Shown here in pieces: positions 1-14,800 of a DNA stretch of 64,000 nucleotides. Below the pieces are notes generated by a model. That model searched no databases, was not told the origin of the DNA, and was given only the letters and a program-made list of their open reading frames with translations. This DNA comes from Fistulifera solaris (Eukaryota; Bacillariophyta; Bacillariophyceae; Naviculales; Stauroneidaceae): the NCBI GenBank assembly GCA_030295235.1, contig AP026127.1, forward strand, positions 2,501 to 66,500, in the 5' to 3' direction. Made by a program: the position numbers and the translations under genes. The stretch's first letter is position 1; the number at the start of each line of letters is the position of its first letter.

Positions 1-74
1 AGTGAAGCCAGCCAGAGAAGAGAATCCTCTCGCGCCTACTTGGTCGATGCCTTCTCCTTGGGAATTTTGATTGT

Positions 75-570
75 TGGATGACAGCAACCCCTCCACGGGG
101 ATACTTGGAATGCTGGTGGGGGACGGGATGCCGATGCTGGAATCTGGAGCGCCATGGTTCTTTTCTGTTCACTGTCAAATGCGGGCGGGCAACTCTACTG
201 GCCGCAAGGATACATTGGCCCCCTGCCCAACCAGTGAAACTTTGGCGGGCTGTTTTTACGGGATGGAGTTCTCACTGGTTGTCTTTGCTGTCAACAAACA
301 TTGTTGCCTCTTTGGTTATCTTCCGCTTGACGCACGGAAAATTGACAAAAAAAGAATGAGCAAGAGCACACTGGAACATTTGCAATGGCCGCTCGACTGC
401 CAATTGTATTTATTGCACACATACCAATTAACATAAATGCCGGGTTCACAAATAGAGGATCTTTTCTTTTCTTCGGGATTGGCGTAGAAGCAATTTGTTT
501 CACTGGTTATTATATGTTCTTTGCCTTTCGTGAAACTTTTGAGTTCTTGTTGTGCATCGCTGTCGCATAA
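75..570 (+). other. Unresolved ORF-rich stretch, possible end of a membrane-protein gene
   Basis: Two overlapping open frames can be joined if one A is removed from the seven-A run near 345-355. The joined frame ends at 570 in a strongly hydrophobic segment of about 60 residues, rich in Phe, Ile and Ala, that would form one or two membrane helices. Upstream, all three frames are partly open and no start or family is recognisable, so the gene could begin before the window. This may equally be chance. Confidence 0.2.
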
Positions 571-1631
571 AAAAACACACACACCCCGGGCTGCATTTTC
601 ATCATCTTTTCAGGTAAGAATCGCCCTTTTGTTTCAAGCTTCCTACCATGCTGCCCTTCCGCTAATCCGCATAAGAAGCAGCGAGCAGCTTCAGCCTCCC
701 CCGCCGCTCATCCTCTGGTCCCCGCCTTCCCGCTTTGAGGTCACCTATCCTTTCATCACGGTCCATGTTGAAAATGATCCGGGCGTGGTTTCTGTGATGC
801 TTGTCAGAGACGCATGGAGCAGGAGGATCCCAGTTCTGTGCTTGTTTCTCCTCCCCGTGAAAACAGATTGGTTCGCGGCCGGTGGCATTCCTGTTCCTGA
901 CCCGGTGGTTGCTGAAGCCGGTGCTCCTGCAGCTTCTGGAGCAGTGGCAGAGGCTGCCGTGGAAGAGGATCCGCCCCAAGCCTCCCTCGTCGGCCAATTT
1001 TGTTCGCGATCGGTAACCCTTCCGCTTTGCATTGTGCGTCCGTCCGAGCCACTATGGACCCAATGCCGATGGTAGTGAGGCCCGCTCCTTGGTCAGTGTG
1101 CTATCTCGCATTCAAAATGTCACTTTGGAACCGGCCAATGCCCACGCTTCGCAGAGTTGTCAATGTGTGGGACGCCCCCATAACCAGCAGCTCTCCAACG
1201 CTTACGCAAATGGCGCCTCCACGAAGCTTGCTGGCATTGGGATGGATGTTGCATCTGTTCGCACTACCATCAATGACCTTTTCTCGGGCGTTGTTGCATC
1301 CTGCTTCCTGACGGCACTTTCGAATATCGGAATTCATCGCCTCTCGCATGCTGGAAACATTGCTCCTCGTGATGAGACTCGTCCCAGCTCCCCGCAGCTT
1401 TGCCACAAATTACAAAGCCAATATCTTGCTCATTCCTCTGATGGCGACCGACAAGAAGATTTCCACCTTGAACTGTCGCGAATGGGACCGAAGTTTTACC
1501 ACAACGACAACGGTCAGAGAGTCAGCAATCCGTCTTTCTGGGAGGACCATGTCAGTATCAAGCTGCATGCTGGAGGGAACTTTTCGAGTATTGAAATTGG
1601 TGCATTTGTTCCCGAGTGGTCGCATTCCTGA
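521..1631 (+). other. Possible frameshifted hypothetical CDS
   Basis: A 184-residue open frame (521-1075) overlaps a 199-residue open frame (1032-1631). A single +1 shift near 1040-1060 would join them into about 365 residues. A third open frame (1348-1842) overlaps the end. The first part is Pro/Ala-rich. The second contains no recognisable domain, signal peptide or membrane helix. The long stop-free frames and the window's known indel problem make a real gene possible, but no homology can be offered. Confidence 0.25.
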
Positions 1632-1842
1632 GGCGGATTTGCAGGAACATAAGCTTGCAATGACTTGGATGGCGGAAAATGGGCCAGTCTTTCCTAACGG
1701 GCAGGTGTTCTACTTGAGTTTGAAGCAGGAGTATGTGACCGTTTTCATCCGCGAACATGCAGAGTCCTCTTGTTGCTGCTGCTCGAACGCAGGCTTCTTC
1801 CCAGTGTTTGCCGCAAAGAACCTCCTGTCTTTCGCTGCATGA

Positions 1843-2800
1843 TTGCCGCTGCACAAACCATAACAATACCTTTCAAAAAATGACTTTAAAAGGAAAGTGT
1901 TGCTTCTATAAACGGCAATGTCAAAGAAGAAGGGGTTCACATGGGGCTTATGGTTGCTGGTTTGAAGGAGGAGAATGAGTAAAGAGAAATCGTAACAAAG
2001 ATTCATTCGTCATTCGGCCCAGTCCCCAGTCGGAAGTCGACAGTACTTTTGGTATCAATCGATCGTGATTGAAAGACTACATAATAATGTGTCTAACTGT
2101 TTTTGGTCGCTCTCTTACACCTTCACTTTTCACTTTTCACTAATACCATCTTAGATCTTAGTCCCATTAGATTTTCTCTTTGTACATCCACGACTATAAC
2201 CGAATACCAAATGAAAATTTGTCTAATTGCCCTTCAACAAAGTGAAATTTTCTGTTTAACAAGGCACTCGGAACTTTGGAGCTTTGAGCTTTGTGCGATG
2301 TCCACCGTCCACGAATACCAGTACTACCACTGAACACTGAACAATACCGAGAACCGAAAACCGAAATGCGAAATGCCATCCGCTGTTACGAGTTACTAGT
2401 TACGAAACTTTACCATGAATGACCGGAACACTGCACAGCGCTACACCGTCTATACATTAATCCATACTCAATAACCCACCATAAGTTTGTGGTGTCAAGA
2501 GCAGGTTGAACGATAAACGATAGCCAAAAAATCAAAAGATCGCCTTATGACTATACCATTTTGTGTAGACGAGGTTGGCGGAAGAACGCGCATCGCGCCA
2601 TCGCGCACGTTGCACCTTTGCAACATTACAAACGCAAAATACCAACAACAGAACGCCAATTCTCTCGTCCGCATTATTTATTTATTTCGTTGTTGTCATC
2701 GATACGGACAGCAATTCATTGCAATAAATAATACATTTGAAAAACCACTTTCATTCAGTGAAACACAAAAAGGTTAACACAACAAAGTAGCAACAAGATC
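1843..2800. other. Intergenic, upstream of the giant RTX gene
   Basis: AT-rich sequence with only short, unconvincing open frames. It should hold the promoter and 5' leader of the gene that starts at 2801, but no motif can be assigned with confidence. Confidence 0.5.
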
Positions 2801-5800
2801 ATGTTGTTTCGTCTCTCGGTAGGCGTTCTTTGGCTTTTGCTAGCATCGTCGGGCTTGCCCAATGTTTTCGGAGCCCCTACGGCGGCGCCCACTGCGTTTA
2901 CGTTCCATGTTTCCGATTTAGCGGAAGTTTTTGACGAGTTGACGGCCATTACGGGTCCTCTTTCCGCGCAAGATATCCTCAACGCCGAGATTCCTTTTGT
3001 CGGCGAATCGATCAACGAAATGATCGGAGGAGATGCGGCCAAGTCGATTGCAACTTTACTTGATTTTTCCGATTTTGTTGAGTTTACGATTGATGAAAAC
3101 AACAATGTGGATGTCGAGCTGAATCGTGGAGAGATAGCCGCAGAACTGACGAACTATTTGCAAAGTCTGGATCTTACTTCGGACCTTCTCGTTGGTGACG
3201 GCTGCACGGAAAACATTGAAGCTGTTTACCAAGAAGGCGAAGAGTCGATGCAGTTGAACTTTTGCGTGCTCTTCAATCTGACCCGGACTTCGACCTTGAG
3301 TGGCGATGGCTTGTTTGACAGCATTCCGGATATCTTCGAGATCGATATGGATGTTTCGCTGGACTTTCAAGCCACCCTTCTCTTCAAGGCGCAGCTGGAT
3401 ATCGTGTTCGCGCCCGATGCGGCCTCTGCAGATATTACGGTCGATCCGATCGTCGCAACAATCTCCGCCAATGGTGATGTGGACATAACTGTGGGAGTGG
3501 GTGTGCTAGAGCTTCTCTCCACGGCAACCGCTGTTGTTGATGCGACGTTCGAGTTGGCGAATTGTGATAATACCACCGGAACTTGTACGACGGCGCTCGG
3601 GACGCGACTCGGTGATTCTGACTTTTATTTGGAGCGTTCTGCGAGTTATTCGATTGCCGGAAACATGACTCTTGGATCGACATTCCCTGGTCTGACTCTG
3701 GGTGGTGAGGCTTACTTTTCGGTGATTGAAGAGGATATCTTTAATCCGGCTCCCAACGTCACATTTGAGAGCTTTAAAGCCGAGGATTTTATCAACTTCA
3801 GTCCCGAAAATTCCGTGGCTATGCTTCGTTTGATCGACAGTGCAATCGTACGCGCTCAGGAAAACGAAGCATTCAATACCAACATTCCCTTGACCGATAC
3901 CAGCGTGGCGGAAATCTTGTCGACTGGGTCTTTGGTCACCACCAGCTTGCTCCGATTGTTTCAGAAAGTCGAGCCCTACGAAGATCGTCCGACCAAGTCT
4001 CTTTTCTTGAAACAATCCGACCCCTTCGGCTCGACTACCACTGGTTCTACGGAAGGAAAAACGTACGAGATTTACGTCCTCATCGGCGACGAGGCGACGG
4101 GCGTGGAATTGAATGTGAATCCTGACAATCAAGCCGCACTTTACGAGCTAGTGGAGGAAGAAGGTGTCGTTTGCAGCATTGATTTTGATGACGACTACAC
4201 CGACTCCGCGACGTTCAAGGCTGGACTCTTGGCTAGGTTGCAGGCGGCTGGTTGTGCTGGGCTTATAGCTTGTGATGTCGACGACTGCGATTTCGACGAC
4301 GAATCGGGAGATTACTCAGGATGCGACAACAATTGTCTTCTCGCCGTCGGTGTTGATACAGATGATCTTGTCTTTATTGTTTCGAATGCCGACACGGATG
4401 TTCATTTGATCGGCTTCATGGAACCCCTGGCCACTTCTCAAGGCGAGGGAACCGTCTACAATTTCCCGGTCAATACTCCCGCTTTTCCGTCATTGATTCC
4501 GCGCTTCCGAAGCTGGCAAAATTTCACAGACTTTATTTCGGAAGCCATTTCGAGTAGCATTGACATTGTGGACGCATCCGTCGAGTTTAGTTACACCGAA
4601 GCGTTGTGCCCAATCCGGCCACGTACGAATTGGTGATTGGTTTCTCTAAGGATGCTTCGTTTTCCGTTGGCTTAAACGCATCGGAAGGCATCGGTGACTT
4701 GATTGATATTACCGTGAGCGAAGGGTCTTCGCTGGATTTGACCGTCAGCGCTGCATTTCAGGCCGTTTTTGGCGTGCTGATGGAAGCAAATGACGACGAA
4801 AGTTTGACGGTGCTCGCAGAGCCTTGCGGCGGCGAGGGTTTCGTTTGTGAAGCCGACTCGCTCGACATTGTTCTTTATTATGTCGAAAGCGTTGACGGAG
4901 CATCCGAAGAATTTTGGTTGAATGCGACGGTGGCGAGTAGTTCCAGTCAAACTGTTACACAGGAACTCGAAGAAGCGTTCGGCGACGTCGCAACGGTCAC
5001 GGAACAAGGTGACTCACTTCTCGTGATTCGATTTAACCCCATCATTAGTGATGTCAAGTTGTTGTTGCTCAAGGTGCGTTTATTTCGCGTTTTTGCGGCG
5101 ACGCAATTTTTGCCGTCACCTCACAGCTCTCTTACAATCATTCTTATCATTTCTTTCGCTGCATCTTTCAGAATTGCAATAGTACGGAAGATAACACTCA
5201 ATTATTGCAAGCGAGTGTGCTGGAGTGCAATGAAGATGAATTGGTTTCTCCGATTGCCAATGATTACGGCTTGGAAGATTTCAGCCTTTCGAAGCGCAAG
5301 TGGCAGATTGCCATCGGAGATTCATCCATTACAGCGAACGTTACCGTCAGTCTCGATGTCACACTTTCTACCAATGTCGGTGGTGTCATTGAGGTGACTG
5401 CGGAATTAGCGGGCGAGATTTCGGGCTACTTGGAACTCTCGCTCGGAACCGGCGACCTTCTTCCGTTCAGCGACTGGCTCGTTGGACTCATTAATATCTT
5501 TGATACGACAAACTCGAGCGGAGGCTACATTCCTGGCTTTTTCAACGCATCGGCTACCTTTGATGCGACTTTTGAAGCGAGCGTCGAGCCGAGTTCACCC
5601 TTCAATTTGTTGGCGACGGCGACGGCCGAAGGAGGTTTTGCGGAACCATTTGTGATCGACTTTCTCTCCAAAGACATTGCGTATCCAGACATCGAATTTG
5701 ACGTGAATATTGAAGGCATTGGAGATGTTCGGAAATTGACGTTCAAGCAAGTCGTCGCCATCTTGGCGGATGTTCTCGAGTTTTTGGTGGGAAGCGGCGA

Positions 5801-8800
5801 AGATGATGGAGTCGATTCCTGTTCGGGCGGCCTCCTCGGTCAAGAGGCGTTCACTTATCAGCTTCCAGGTACGTGGTTGATTGTCGACAGAACACGGAAC
5901 GCTCATAATGCGTAAACTAACTCTTGTTTACTTGCAACTTGATTGAAAGTCCTTGGTATCAGTGTTTGCAGCACCGCGTCGTTTCTTCAAGTTTTGGTCG
6001 ATGCTGTTCAAGAGCTCATCGACGAAACGACCACATCCGACAATAAAACAACAACTACATTTTCGGCTTTGGAAGTGAAACTCGAAACGTTACTGCAAGA
6101 TAGTGTTGGTGGAACTCCTTCAGTCAACATCACCACAACGTCGGACGAAATCCGTTCCGAGCTCACTGTCGAACTGACTCTTGAATGGGCTTTTACTCGG
6201 ACGGAAACGTTTGTGTTGGACATGTCCGAGTATTTCTCGGAGGAGGACATTGCAGGCAATGCTGGCCTCGACTTTTTTGCCAATTCATTGCTTCCGGGAT
6301 CCGGCGAGGGACAATTCGGAATTGAAGCAGGGCTTGTTTTCACAATGGGCGTCGGCTTGGAGTATGTGAGTGCGACCAAGAAAGTCAATCCTTTCGTGAT
6401 AGGAACCACCGGATTCAAACTTCAATTGGCGGCTGCGGGTGCTCTTGATTATGAGTGTTCGATTGGTGCATTTCAAGGGAGTGTGGATGCACAGTTTAGC
6501 TTTGGCGACGGGGACGGTGGCCCAATGGAACTTTCGGTCGGTCTCAACGAGTCGTTGAACTACTATCTTGCCAACCCAGGCCCCGAATCTTCCGACAGAG
6601 ACGGCTTTACGACAGTGTCTGGCATTAGTGGCCTTGTCTCGGAGGTGGAAGCTATCTTTTCAGGACAAGCTGTGGCCAATGTGACGGCCGGTTTGAGTTT
6701 GCTGAGACTGTCAGTCGATGTCGACGCTGCGATTAGTGACCTGCAAGCTTTCTTTTTGGGGGATACTTCTGTTCTCAGTGTTGAATTCACGCCGACTTTG
6801 CCATCGTTCGAGGTTCCCAGCTTGTTGGACATTCTATTGGCGGAGCCCCAAGGCATAATAGACGCTCTAGATGACGTTTTTGAGACTGCAGAGGAGGCTT
6901 CAGTCGGTGAGAATGGTATCATTACGCGATTCCCCGTCCCTTTTATTCGGAACGGCTTGGGCGATGCTCTCGGAGCTGGTACATCGAACAACATTCTAGC
7001 CAAGGGGCGAAACAAAGTGATTCCTTTCCTGCAAGAGGGTCTGAATTCGTTTGAAGGAAAGACAGATACGGTCGGTGATATTCTGGCAAGACTGATGGAT
7101 AAAGCGCTCGATGCAGTCGAGCCAAGTCTCCGTCTCGAAAACAAGTCGACAGAATTCCTTTGTTATGTTTACAGCAACGACACATCGCGGCAAGAAATAG
7201 TCGATTGCGTGGACGACACAAGTGATCCTACGTCGGTCATGTGGAGTATTCCTTTTGGTCAGTCATTCAGCATAGATCTTCCCCTCGATTTCGATCTTGA
7301 CGCTGGTGATTTCCCGCTGGAGATTACTTTCGATGGTGGAGACTCGTCGTTGAAGATCGGATGGGGTTTTGACCTTGCATTTGGATACATGGAGGGCCCG
7401 GGCTTCTTCCTGTTCACCTTTCCGGACGACGGGCCAGAGATTACAATCGAAGCCGGTTTAGCGGTTCTTGGGTTCACGTTGGATGCGACCCTACTGTTTT
7501 TGAAAGGATCGCTCAGTAACGGCGATTTAGTAGTTGCCGTAGGATTATCCGTCGATATGGACAAAGGCAATGCGCTGCGTTTGAAATCGGGAGAAAACGC
7601 CACAGATCCGCAATACGGTCGCCTCACTCGTGATTCCTTCCGCAAGATTACGAAGATCAGTGATTTATTCGTCCCTGGTGCCACAGCGGGTGCGACAGTG
7701 GAAATTCCCGAAGTTCGATTTGAAGTCAGTGTTGATCTGTTGGGAGGCAGCTCTCTGGCGCAAGAGGTTGTAGCTTACATTCCGCAGCTCACTGCAGAGA
7801 TTTACGCACAAGCCCGAAAGGTGATTTCTCGAGATGATTCTTCCGCCCGGAGGTTAAAGTTTGATGTGGCTCGAAGAAATCTAGGCGTGCACCCTGTGCT
7901 CTTGGGGCATGAGACGGCTCTTCTCTCGCGATCCTTGTCATTTTCCGATGAATTTGCTCTTTGGCGGATGATTTTGAATTTGAAGAGTGTCCCATTGAAG
8001 CGAATTCTACGTTTTGTGCCCGTGTGAGTCAACTGACGTTGGACATGACCAAAATCCGAGATCTTGTCGAACCGGTATTGAGCGAATTGACCAACAATGA
8101 TGGGACCGGTTTCTTGGACAAAATGATTCGGCCACTGCTGATTTTAGAGGAACGCTTGCCCGGAATTTCCGACATTATGAACAAGAAGATCACCGTGTTG
8201 GACATTGCAGAGGCGATGATTGGTCCCAAATCTGGAGCTCCTACCGTTCGTCGAATCATTCAAACGTACAAACAAATTAATGAGTTGATCGGTGGCTTTT
8301 TGGAAGATGGTGGCTTGCTTCTTGCCGATGAATGTGATGTGCTGGACGGTTTCAATTGCACGGGCGGTGTGTTTGCCGATGAGCGTCGAAAGCTATCATT
8401 GAGGGTTTCGGATGGAATGAGTCAAGTGTTTGAATTCGAAGATGCCGCTTCTTTGCCAGTGACTCCGTCTCATCTCGTTGAACTGGAACGAGGTCTGCAA
8501 TCGAGCACGTGCACGCCCACTAGTTTCGTTATCCCCGATTGCGTAGGAAGCTGTACCGGCTGCACCGGAACAACAAAAGTAACGTGTCAGAAGAACTACT
8601 TATTTTGCAAGGGACGAAGCGTGAATGGACTGACGTTTCCCTTTATGAGCGATTTGACGAGCGTGGTCGGTTTGCTTTCGGGCGGTGACATTGTAAGTAG
8701 TACGGACGAGAACGAAGTGGGGACATGCGCTGTTTGTCTGTCACAACGGTTTTGAATGTATACGTGACTCATGATTCGCGACTTTTTACTCCCTTTTCAG

Positions 8801-11800
8801 CAAATCGTTGATTTTTCACCCGATCCGGTAACATTTGCGTTCACGTTCGAGCTATTCTTCGTTCTTTACACGCCTCCTACGGTCGAGTTGACCATCACGT
8901 TCGAGTTTACGGCTGTATTACGCGTCGGTTTCGTTTTGGACAGCAAGGGCATTCGTGAAGCCGTGGAGCAGGAGGAGCCTCTCAAAGCCTTGAACAGCTT
9001 TGCATTGAAAGACACGTTTGACGGCGTCGATGAAGCGATGATAACTTTGACTGCCTCCGTGACTGTTGCCGTGGATGTATCTGCTGTGATTGTGAAGGTA
9101 TGAATTGTTTTGAGCGAGTGTACTGGTTGGTTGTTTTTGACTGCGTCAACCACTGACAATTACTGCTAAATCGTACAGGTGGGCGTGAGCGGAGCAATAA
9201 CCTTCATTGTAAGCGTTGATCTCTACGACCCTTACCCCGAGGAAAGCGGTGGTCTGGTGCGTCCCTTTGAATTGCTCACATCCGGGTCCAATCCGCTCGA
9301 GTGGTTCGAGTTCGGAATCCAAATCTTCATTACCATCACAATTTACATCAAGATCGGTCTCTTCTTGGGCTTTGTGGAGATCACTTTGTTCAAGTATGAG
9401 GTCAGCTATAAATTTGATTTGATTCCGCCACTCATTTTCCGACCGGCGATCTCGGGTATGCCCATTCAAGCGACCGATGATGGTGCACTTTTACTTTCCG
9501 CTTCAGCTGCCGACGATCTCGAGTGTACAGGACTCGAGGGTACAACCGGAAATGAGCGCATTGAGTGCATTGAAGGCCTCGGTGTCCAGGATTTCACCGG
9601 AATCAAGAGAATTTCCGACTCTGGTTCCACCGCCAGTATCGCTTCGGCGACGGATGTGCTCTACCGAAATTTACAATCGCCTGTCTTAACACCAGGCACT
9701 GCTTACAATGTCGCGATTTTCGATTACAGTACGGCGACCACCATTCTGTCCAACGATGAGATCTTCATTTCCGAAAACGAGGTTCTTATCGGAAGCTTTT
9801 ACATGCAGTTCTTGTCCATTGCTACGGCGACAATCAAGATGCCCACCCCTGAGCAAGCCTTTTTAAAGACCACCATTGATGATTGCAACACGCTGTGGGA
9901 GCTAGAAGGTCATACCAATGTCGAAATCAATGCGACTGCTTTCCAGAGTGGCTGCGAAATCATAGCGTCCGGTGGAGAAGCGACAGACGCCAAGTTGACC
10001 ATTAATTTTGGGTTTGAAGACGATGTAGACTGCGAAGACGGCAATAGCGTCAAGCTGTTCATGTCAGGAAACGATTTGGTGGCGGATATTACCAGGGCGA
10101 CGACGAATGGCTCCGTAAACAAGCAGTTCCGATTTGGCTCTCCGTTCATTTACGTGGAAATTTTAATGTCCAACTGCAAAGATACAGTTATTGTGGAGAG
10201 TACTACCATCAACGAAAAGGGTTACATATCAATTCAGACGGGAGACGATGACGATGAGATTTCGGTTGGTACAGATGCGGTTGGGCTCGCTGATATTTCT
10301 GTTCGAATTCTTGTCGACGGCAATGGTGGAACCGATACGCTGACGGTTAACGATAAAGGTGAAACGATGGGAAGAAGCGGAGGTCAGCTTTCCAGTGCCT
10401 CCGTCTTGGGGTTATTGTTTGGTACAAATGGCAACGGTACCGATGTGGACTTTTTCTCGATTGAATATGTGAATCTCTATATGAGTAAAGGCGCGAACGA
10501 GTTGTTTGTCGAATCGACGCCACAGTATTCCGAGACGTTCATATACTTCCAGGACGCGAACGATCGCCTTACAGTGAATGACACGCAAGGCGATGTATTT
10601 GTTGAAGGCCGAGGGGGAAACGATGTGTTTTACATTTACGGTGCAGGAGACAATTCCACCATCACTATCTATGGAGATGACGGTGACGATTCTCTCACGA
10701 TTGATGGCACGGACGGAAACGAAGTTCTGAGCGTCAACACGCTGGACACCTCAGCCGTGCGATGGAGTGGGGGTTTGAACGACGACGAGATCACAGTTTT
10801 GCTGACGTCAACGGGGTGGACTAACGTTGACCTGTTTGACGACATTGGCGAAGGCATCAACACTTTGACTGTCGAGTGCTCCAACTTTGCTTGTTATTTG
10901 TTGAGTCGACGCAACTTTATTGCCAATATTCATGATGGGTCGGACGTGAATTCGGACGTTGAACGCATCAGTGTGGACATCGATAGCGTTAGTCTCAATA
11001 CCATCCAAATTAATCTGAATAATGGAGAGAACGAGATGTACTTTGATGATACAATGGGACCCATGAATGTCTTTGGTGGCGATGACGCAGATTGTAAGTA
11101 GCCCGGGCTCATTATTTTATTGCAGCTTAGGCGAATTTATCTAATCGTTTTAAAACCAGCCTTTTACATTGGACAGCTTTACAATTCCGAGCGAGACGAG
11201 AATGCAAACGTGAACATCAACGATCCGATTACGACAACGCTAACGACCAAAGGCTATTTGTCGGATGGAAATTCCTTTTCGCTGACGATTAATGGCGGGT
11301 TCGGAAACGACTTTTTCGATGTCTTACGTAACCGCCAGTTGCTGGATTTGAATGGCGACTCCGATGACGATCTTTTCGTTGTTAGGTCGTTTTTGGCATT
11401 AGATTTGGATGTCTTGGGTAATCCTCTAGAGAATACGACCTTGGGAAATGTCACTTTGAAGGGAGCGGATGGATCAGACGCTTTCGATTTTTCCGGTACG
11501 AGCGACAATTCGACCGGATCTCAGGAATCTTCAAATTCTCAAGGCCTTCCTGATTACGTTGTAAATAGTTTGGTCGACGTCGACGGTGGAACGGGTAACG
11601 ATAAGCTTATTGTTGTTGGAACAGAAGCAGACGATCGCTACGTTGTCACAGCTGGCTCGGTGTTTGGCGGCGGCTTGAGCATTTCGTTCACAAATATCGA
11701 AGCAATCGCTCTTACTGGAGGCGCCGGAGATGACACGCTCACTGTTCTTTCGACGAGTCCTAATCTCGCTCTGTAAGTTCGAAGATGTATTTACTGATTG

Positions 11801-14800
11801 ATTGACAAAGACATTTTCGCTCATATGCTTCGCTTGTTCGACGTCCTCCTTTCAGATATCTCTACGGCGCGGAGGGCTCCGATACCTTTGTCATAACGCC
11901 GCAAAACGTCGATCCCGTTGTATCGAAAAATCTACGGGGTCATAGGGGTGTTCTCCGACACACAGTTGCTAGCGACGATCTTGGTTACGACGGATTGGCT
12001 GTGGAGGGAGTTGCTGTCGACGTTCTGGACAACGACGGCGAGTCGGGAGCATATTTCAACGTTATCGAGACCGAAGCAATTCATGTCATGGACGAAGATG
12101 GTCTTGGTACTTTCTCCTTCTGGGTGTATCCTACAGTCATTCCTGATCCCTGGGTCACAGTCCAAGTTGCAGCACAGACGGATGTAAACGGAAATGCATG
12201 GTTGCTTTTGAACGGAGACGATCTAACTGCGATTGAGCTCGTCTTTAATGAGACGGCAGAGCCGCAAGAGGTTATCGCAACTTTTAACCCGGCTGCAACT
12301 CGTCTCGAAATAACCGACTACAATTTACTGATCAAGCTTGATCTTGTTCCCTTAGAGTCGCCGGATGAAAGATTTGAGACGACGGCGCAAACGATTCGTC
12401 CCGTGTCCGTCAAGCTTCTGCCGGAAAAAGATAGCGCACTTGCCAAGTCTGTCACTGTGGTCGAACCAGACGGCTACACTTACGTCGGAGAAGGAGTGAA
12501 TGGATGGTCGAGTTCGTACGATGTGTACCTGCGCCCCTGCACAAGTGCGATGATGGACGACACGATAGTTGAAATTGTTCCGACAGAGACCGGCAGGGTG
12601 ACCGTCAACCCTGCGGTCATCGATTCTGCAGCATGGGGAAGCGCGCCAAGCTGTAAAGTGACCGTTCAAGTTACCCCCGTTGTGGATTCCGACGAGGAAG
12701 GAATTCACTTTGTGACGCTAACGCACAAAGTCGTCGACTCAAATCAAGAAGACATTCGCCTCTCCGATGACAGTATATTGTACGCTGACAGTGTGTTGGT
12801 TCGTATCTACGATGATTTGGTGCCAAATGTTGTGATAAAGGAGAGTTTGGGTGTAACGAGCACGGCCGAGCTTGACCAGGATGTTATCGATCAATTGCCC
12901 GACGATTCCTTTTACTTAGATTCATACACAATCCGACTCGCTAGCAAGCCTTCTGAGGATGTGATTGTGACAGTTGAATCGATTGCGAAGGCGAGCGATT
13001 ACAAGTTGCCGAAGAACACAGACGCCAGAATACAAGTGCTTTTGGGCGCTGAAGGTAGTGAGGATGAAACTCTTCAACTGGTCTTCACCAACGAGACATG
13101 GAATATCGAGCAAATGGTGCGCGTCATAGCAAAGAACGATGAGGAGGAGGAAGGCGTTGATTTGCTTCACTTTCCAGATCAGCCATCCTTCCTAGCCTAC
13201 ATCCAAGGGCCTATTTTCATCGAGGGCGATACCTCTGCCGAAGTTCCTAGCATCCGCGAGGCGGTACTTCTTCCCGGAGAAAACGACACCAGTGTGTTTG
13301 CGTTCTTGGAAGCTGCCCCGTCAGAGCTGGTCTACCCAGAACTGCAAGTGGACACGCTGAAAATTTTCAACATTGATGTGCAAGGATCCAGTCCTTCAAG
13401 CGGTGTATTAAGCAGTGCCCAATTTGTCGGATACAACATGGCGAAAGAGCTGGTGATTGGCGGACAAAAGCAGAATGACGGCATCACTTATAACGGAATG
13501 GAGGTCGTTGAGTTTTCATTCGGTAGCGGTGTTGACAGATTCACCGTCGAAAGCTCATCCGTTGCTGTCCACTTTGTTGATTTGGGTGATGGCGATGATT
13601 CCGTTGAAATACAGAATATTTCAGGACACTTCGTCATCCATGGTGGTGGTGGATCGGATACAGTCACCGTCGCGTCCCAGGCATTAACGGTTAGCGCCAT
13701 CAATGGTCTTCTTGCGTTCGACGGCGGAAACGACGACGGCGGAACTGATCGGTTGATTGTAGACAATTCAGGTGACAGTATCAGTGACGACGTTTTGAAT
13801 GTTACTCGAAACACAATCGAAACCGAAAGTATGGTAAACACAGACGACGCAGCATCTCGTATTCCACGAGACGTTTTTCTATTCAACCTTAGAGGCTCCA
13901 CGGGTGGTTCCTTCAGTATCGCAGTAAATGATTCGACAGCATCAATGACGTCGGATGTCGATATTCCCTATCCGACTAGCAGTGCGATCATCGAGGAAGC
14001 GCTTCAACATCTGATCTTTCCTGACGGCGACAAGTGCGGAAAAATGAGACGTCGCGATGCGCGGAAGCGGTCAAGGTTTACGCGGTGGGAGATGAAGCTT
14101 TTGCTGTTTTCTTTTGGGCGAGCGATTGAATGACGGAGTAACTCTAACCTTAGAGACTTCCAGCCTTACCGGCTTCACGCCCGAAATTTTTCTCAACGAG
14201 ACGAACGATATTCTTTCCAAAGTTCGGACGTGGCGTATGCGGATGTTGAATTGCTGGACATTACAATGGGAAACCCAGCAAGCTCGGATTCGAAAGTCGT
14301 CTTGAATGTGAGAGGTACGAGTGCAACAACCACGATTACAACACAGGATGGCGATGATGATGTCTTTATCTCGTCGGATGCGAATGAAGACGTGACGACT
14401 TCTTCCACTGTGGACTTTTTTACACGGATGGCTCGACTACATTGAACGCGACCTGACCATTAATGTCGCCAAAGGACGTCATCGACTTTTGATCTCAGAC
14501 GAAAGCAGCAATGTCGGAAAAGGACCCGCAATTTTCGCCAGCAATTCGTTTACGGCAATTCACGAAGACGTCGGCGACATCTTTTCAATGCAAACGGCGG
14601 AAACTGGATTAGCGGCGTCAACTTGTGGCTCAGTCCTGAGAACGATGAAGTCAACGTGGTGTCGATCGCAACGGATCCAACATCCCCGACTCTGCAGACA
14701 ACTACATCTATCCATTGCGGAGACGGCGACGACAAGCTCACGATCTCGATCGACGAGGCAAATACGGTGTTTGTTGCAAATGGCCAGGGAGGCGATGACA

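Noticed and set aside
3506-4132. 208-residue minus-strand ORF
   Set aside because: Antisense shadow of the first exon of the giant gene.
14040-14590. Programmed ribosomal frameshifting
   Set aside because: The sites lack a common slippery motif or downstream structure, vary in base and direction, and occur in unrelated genes. Consensus error is simpler.
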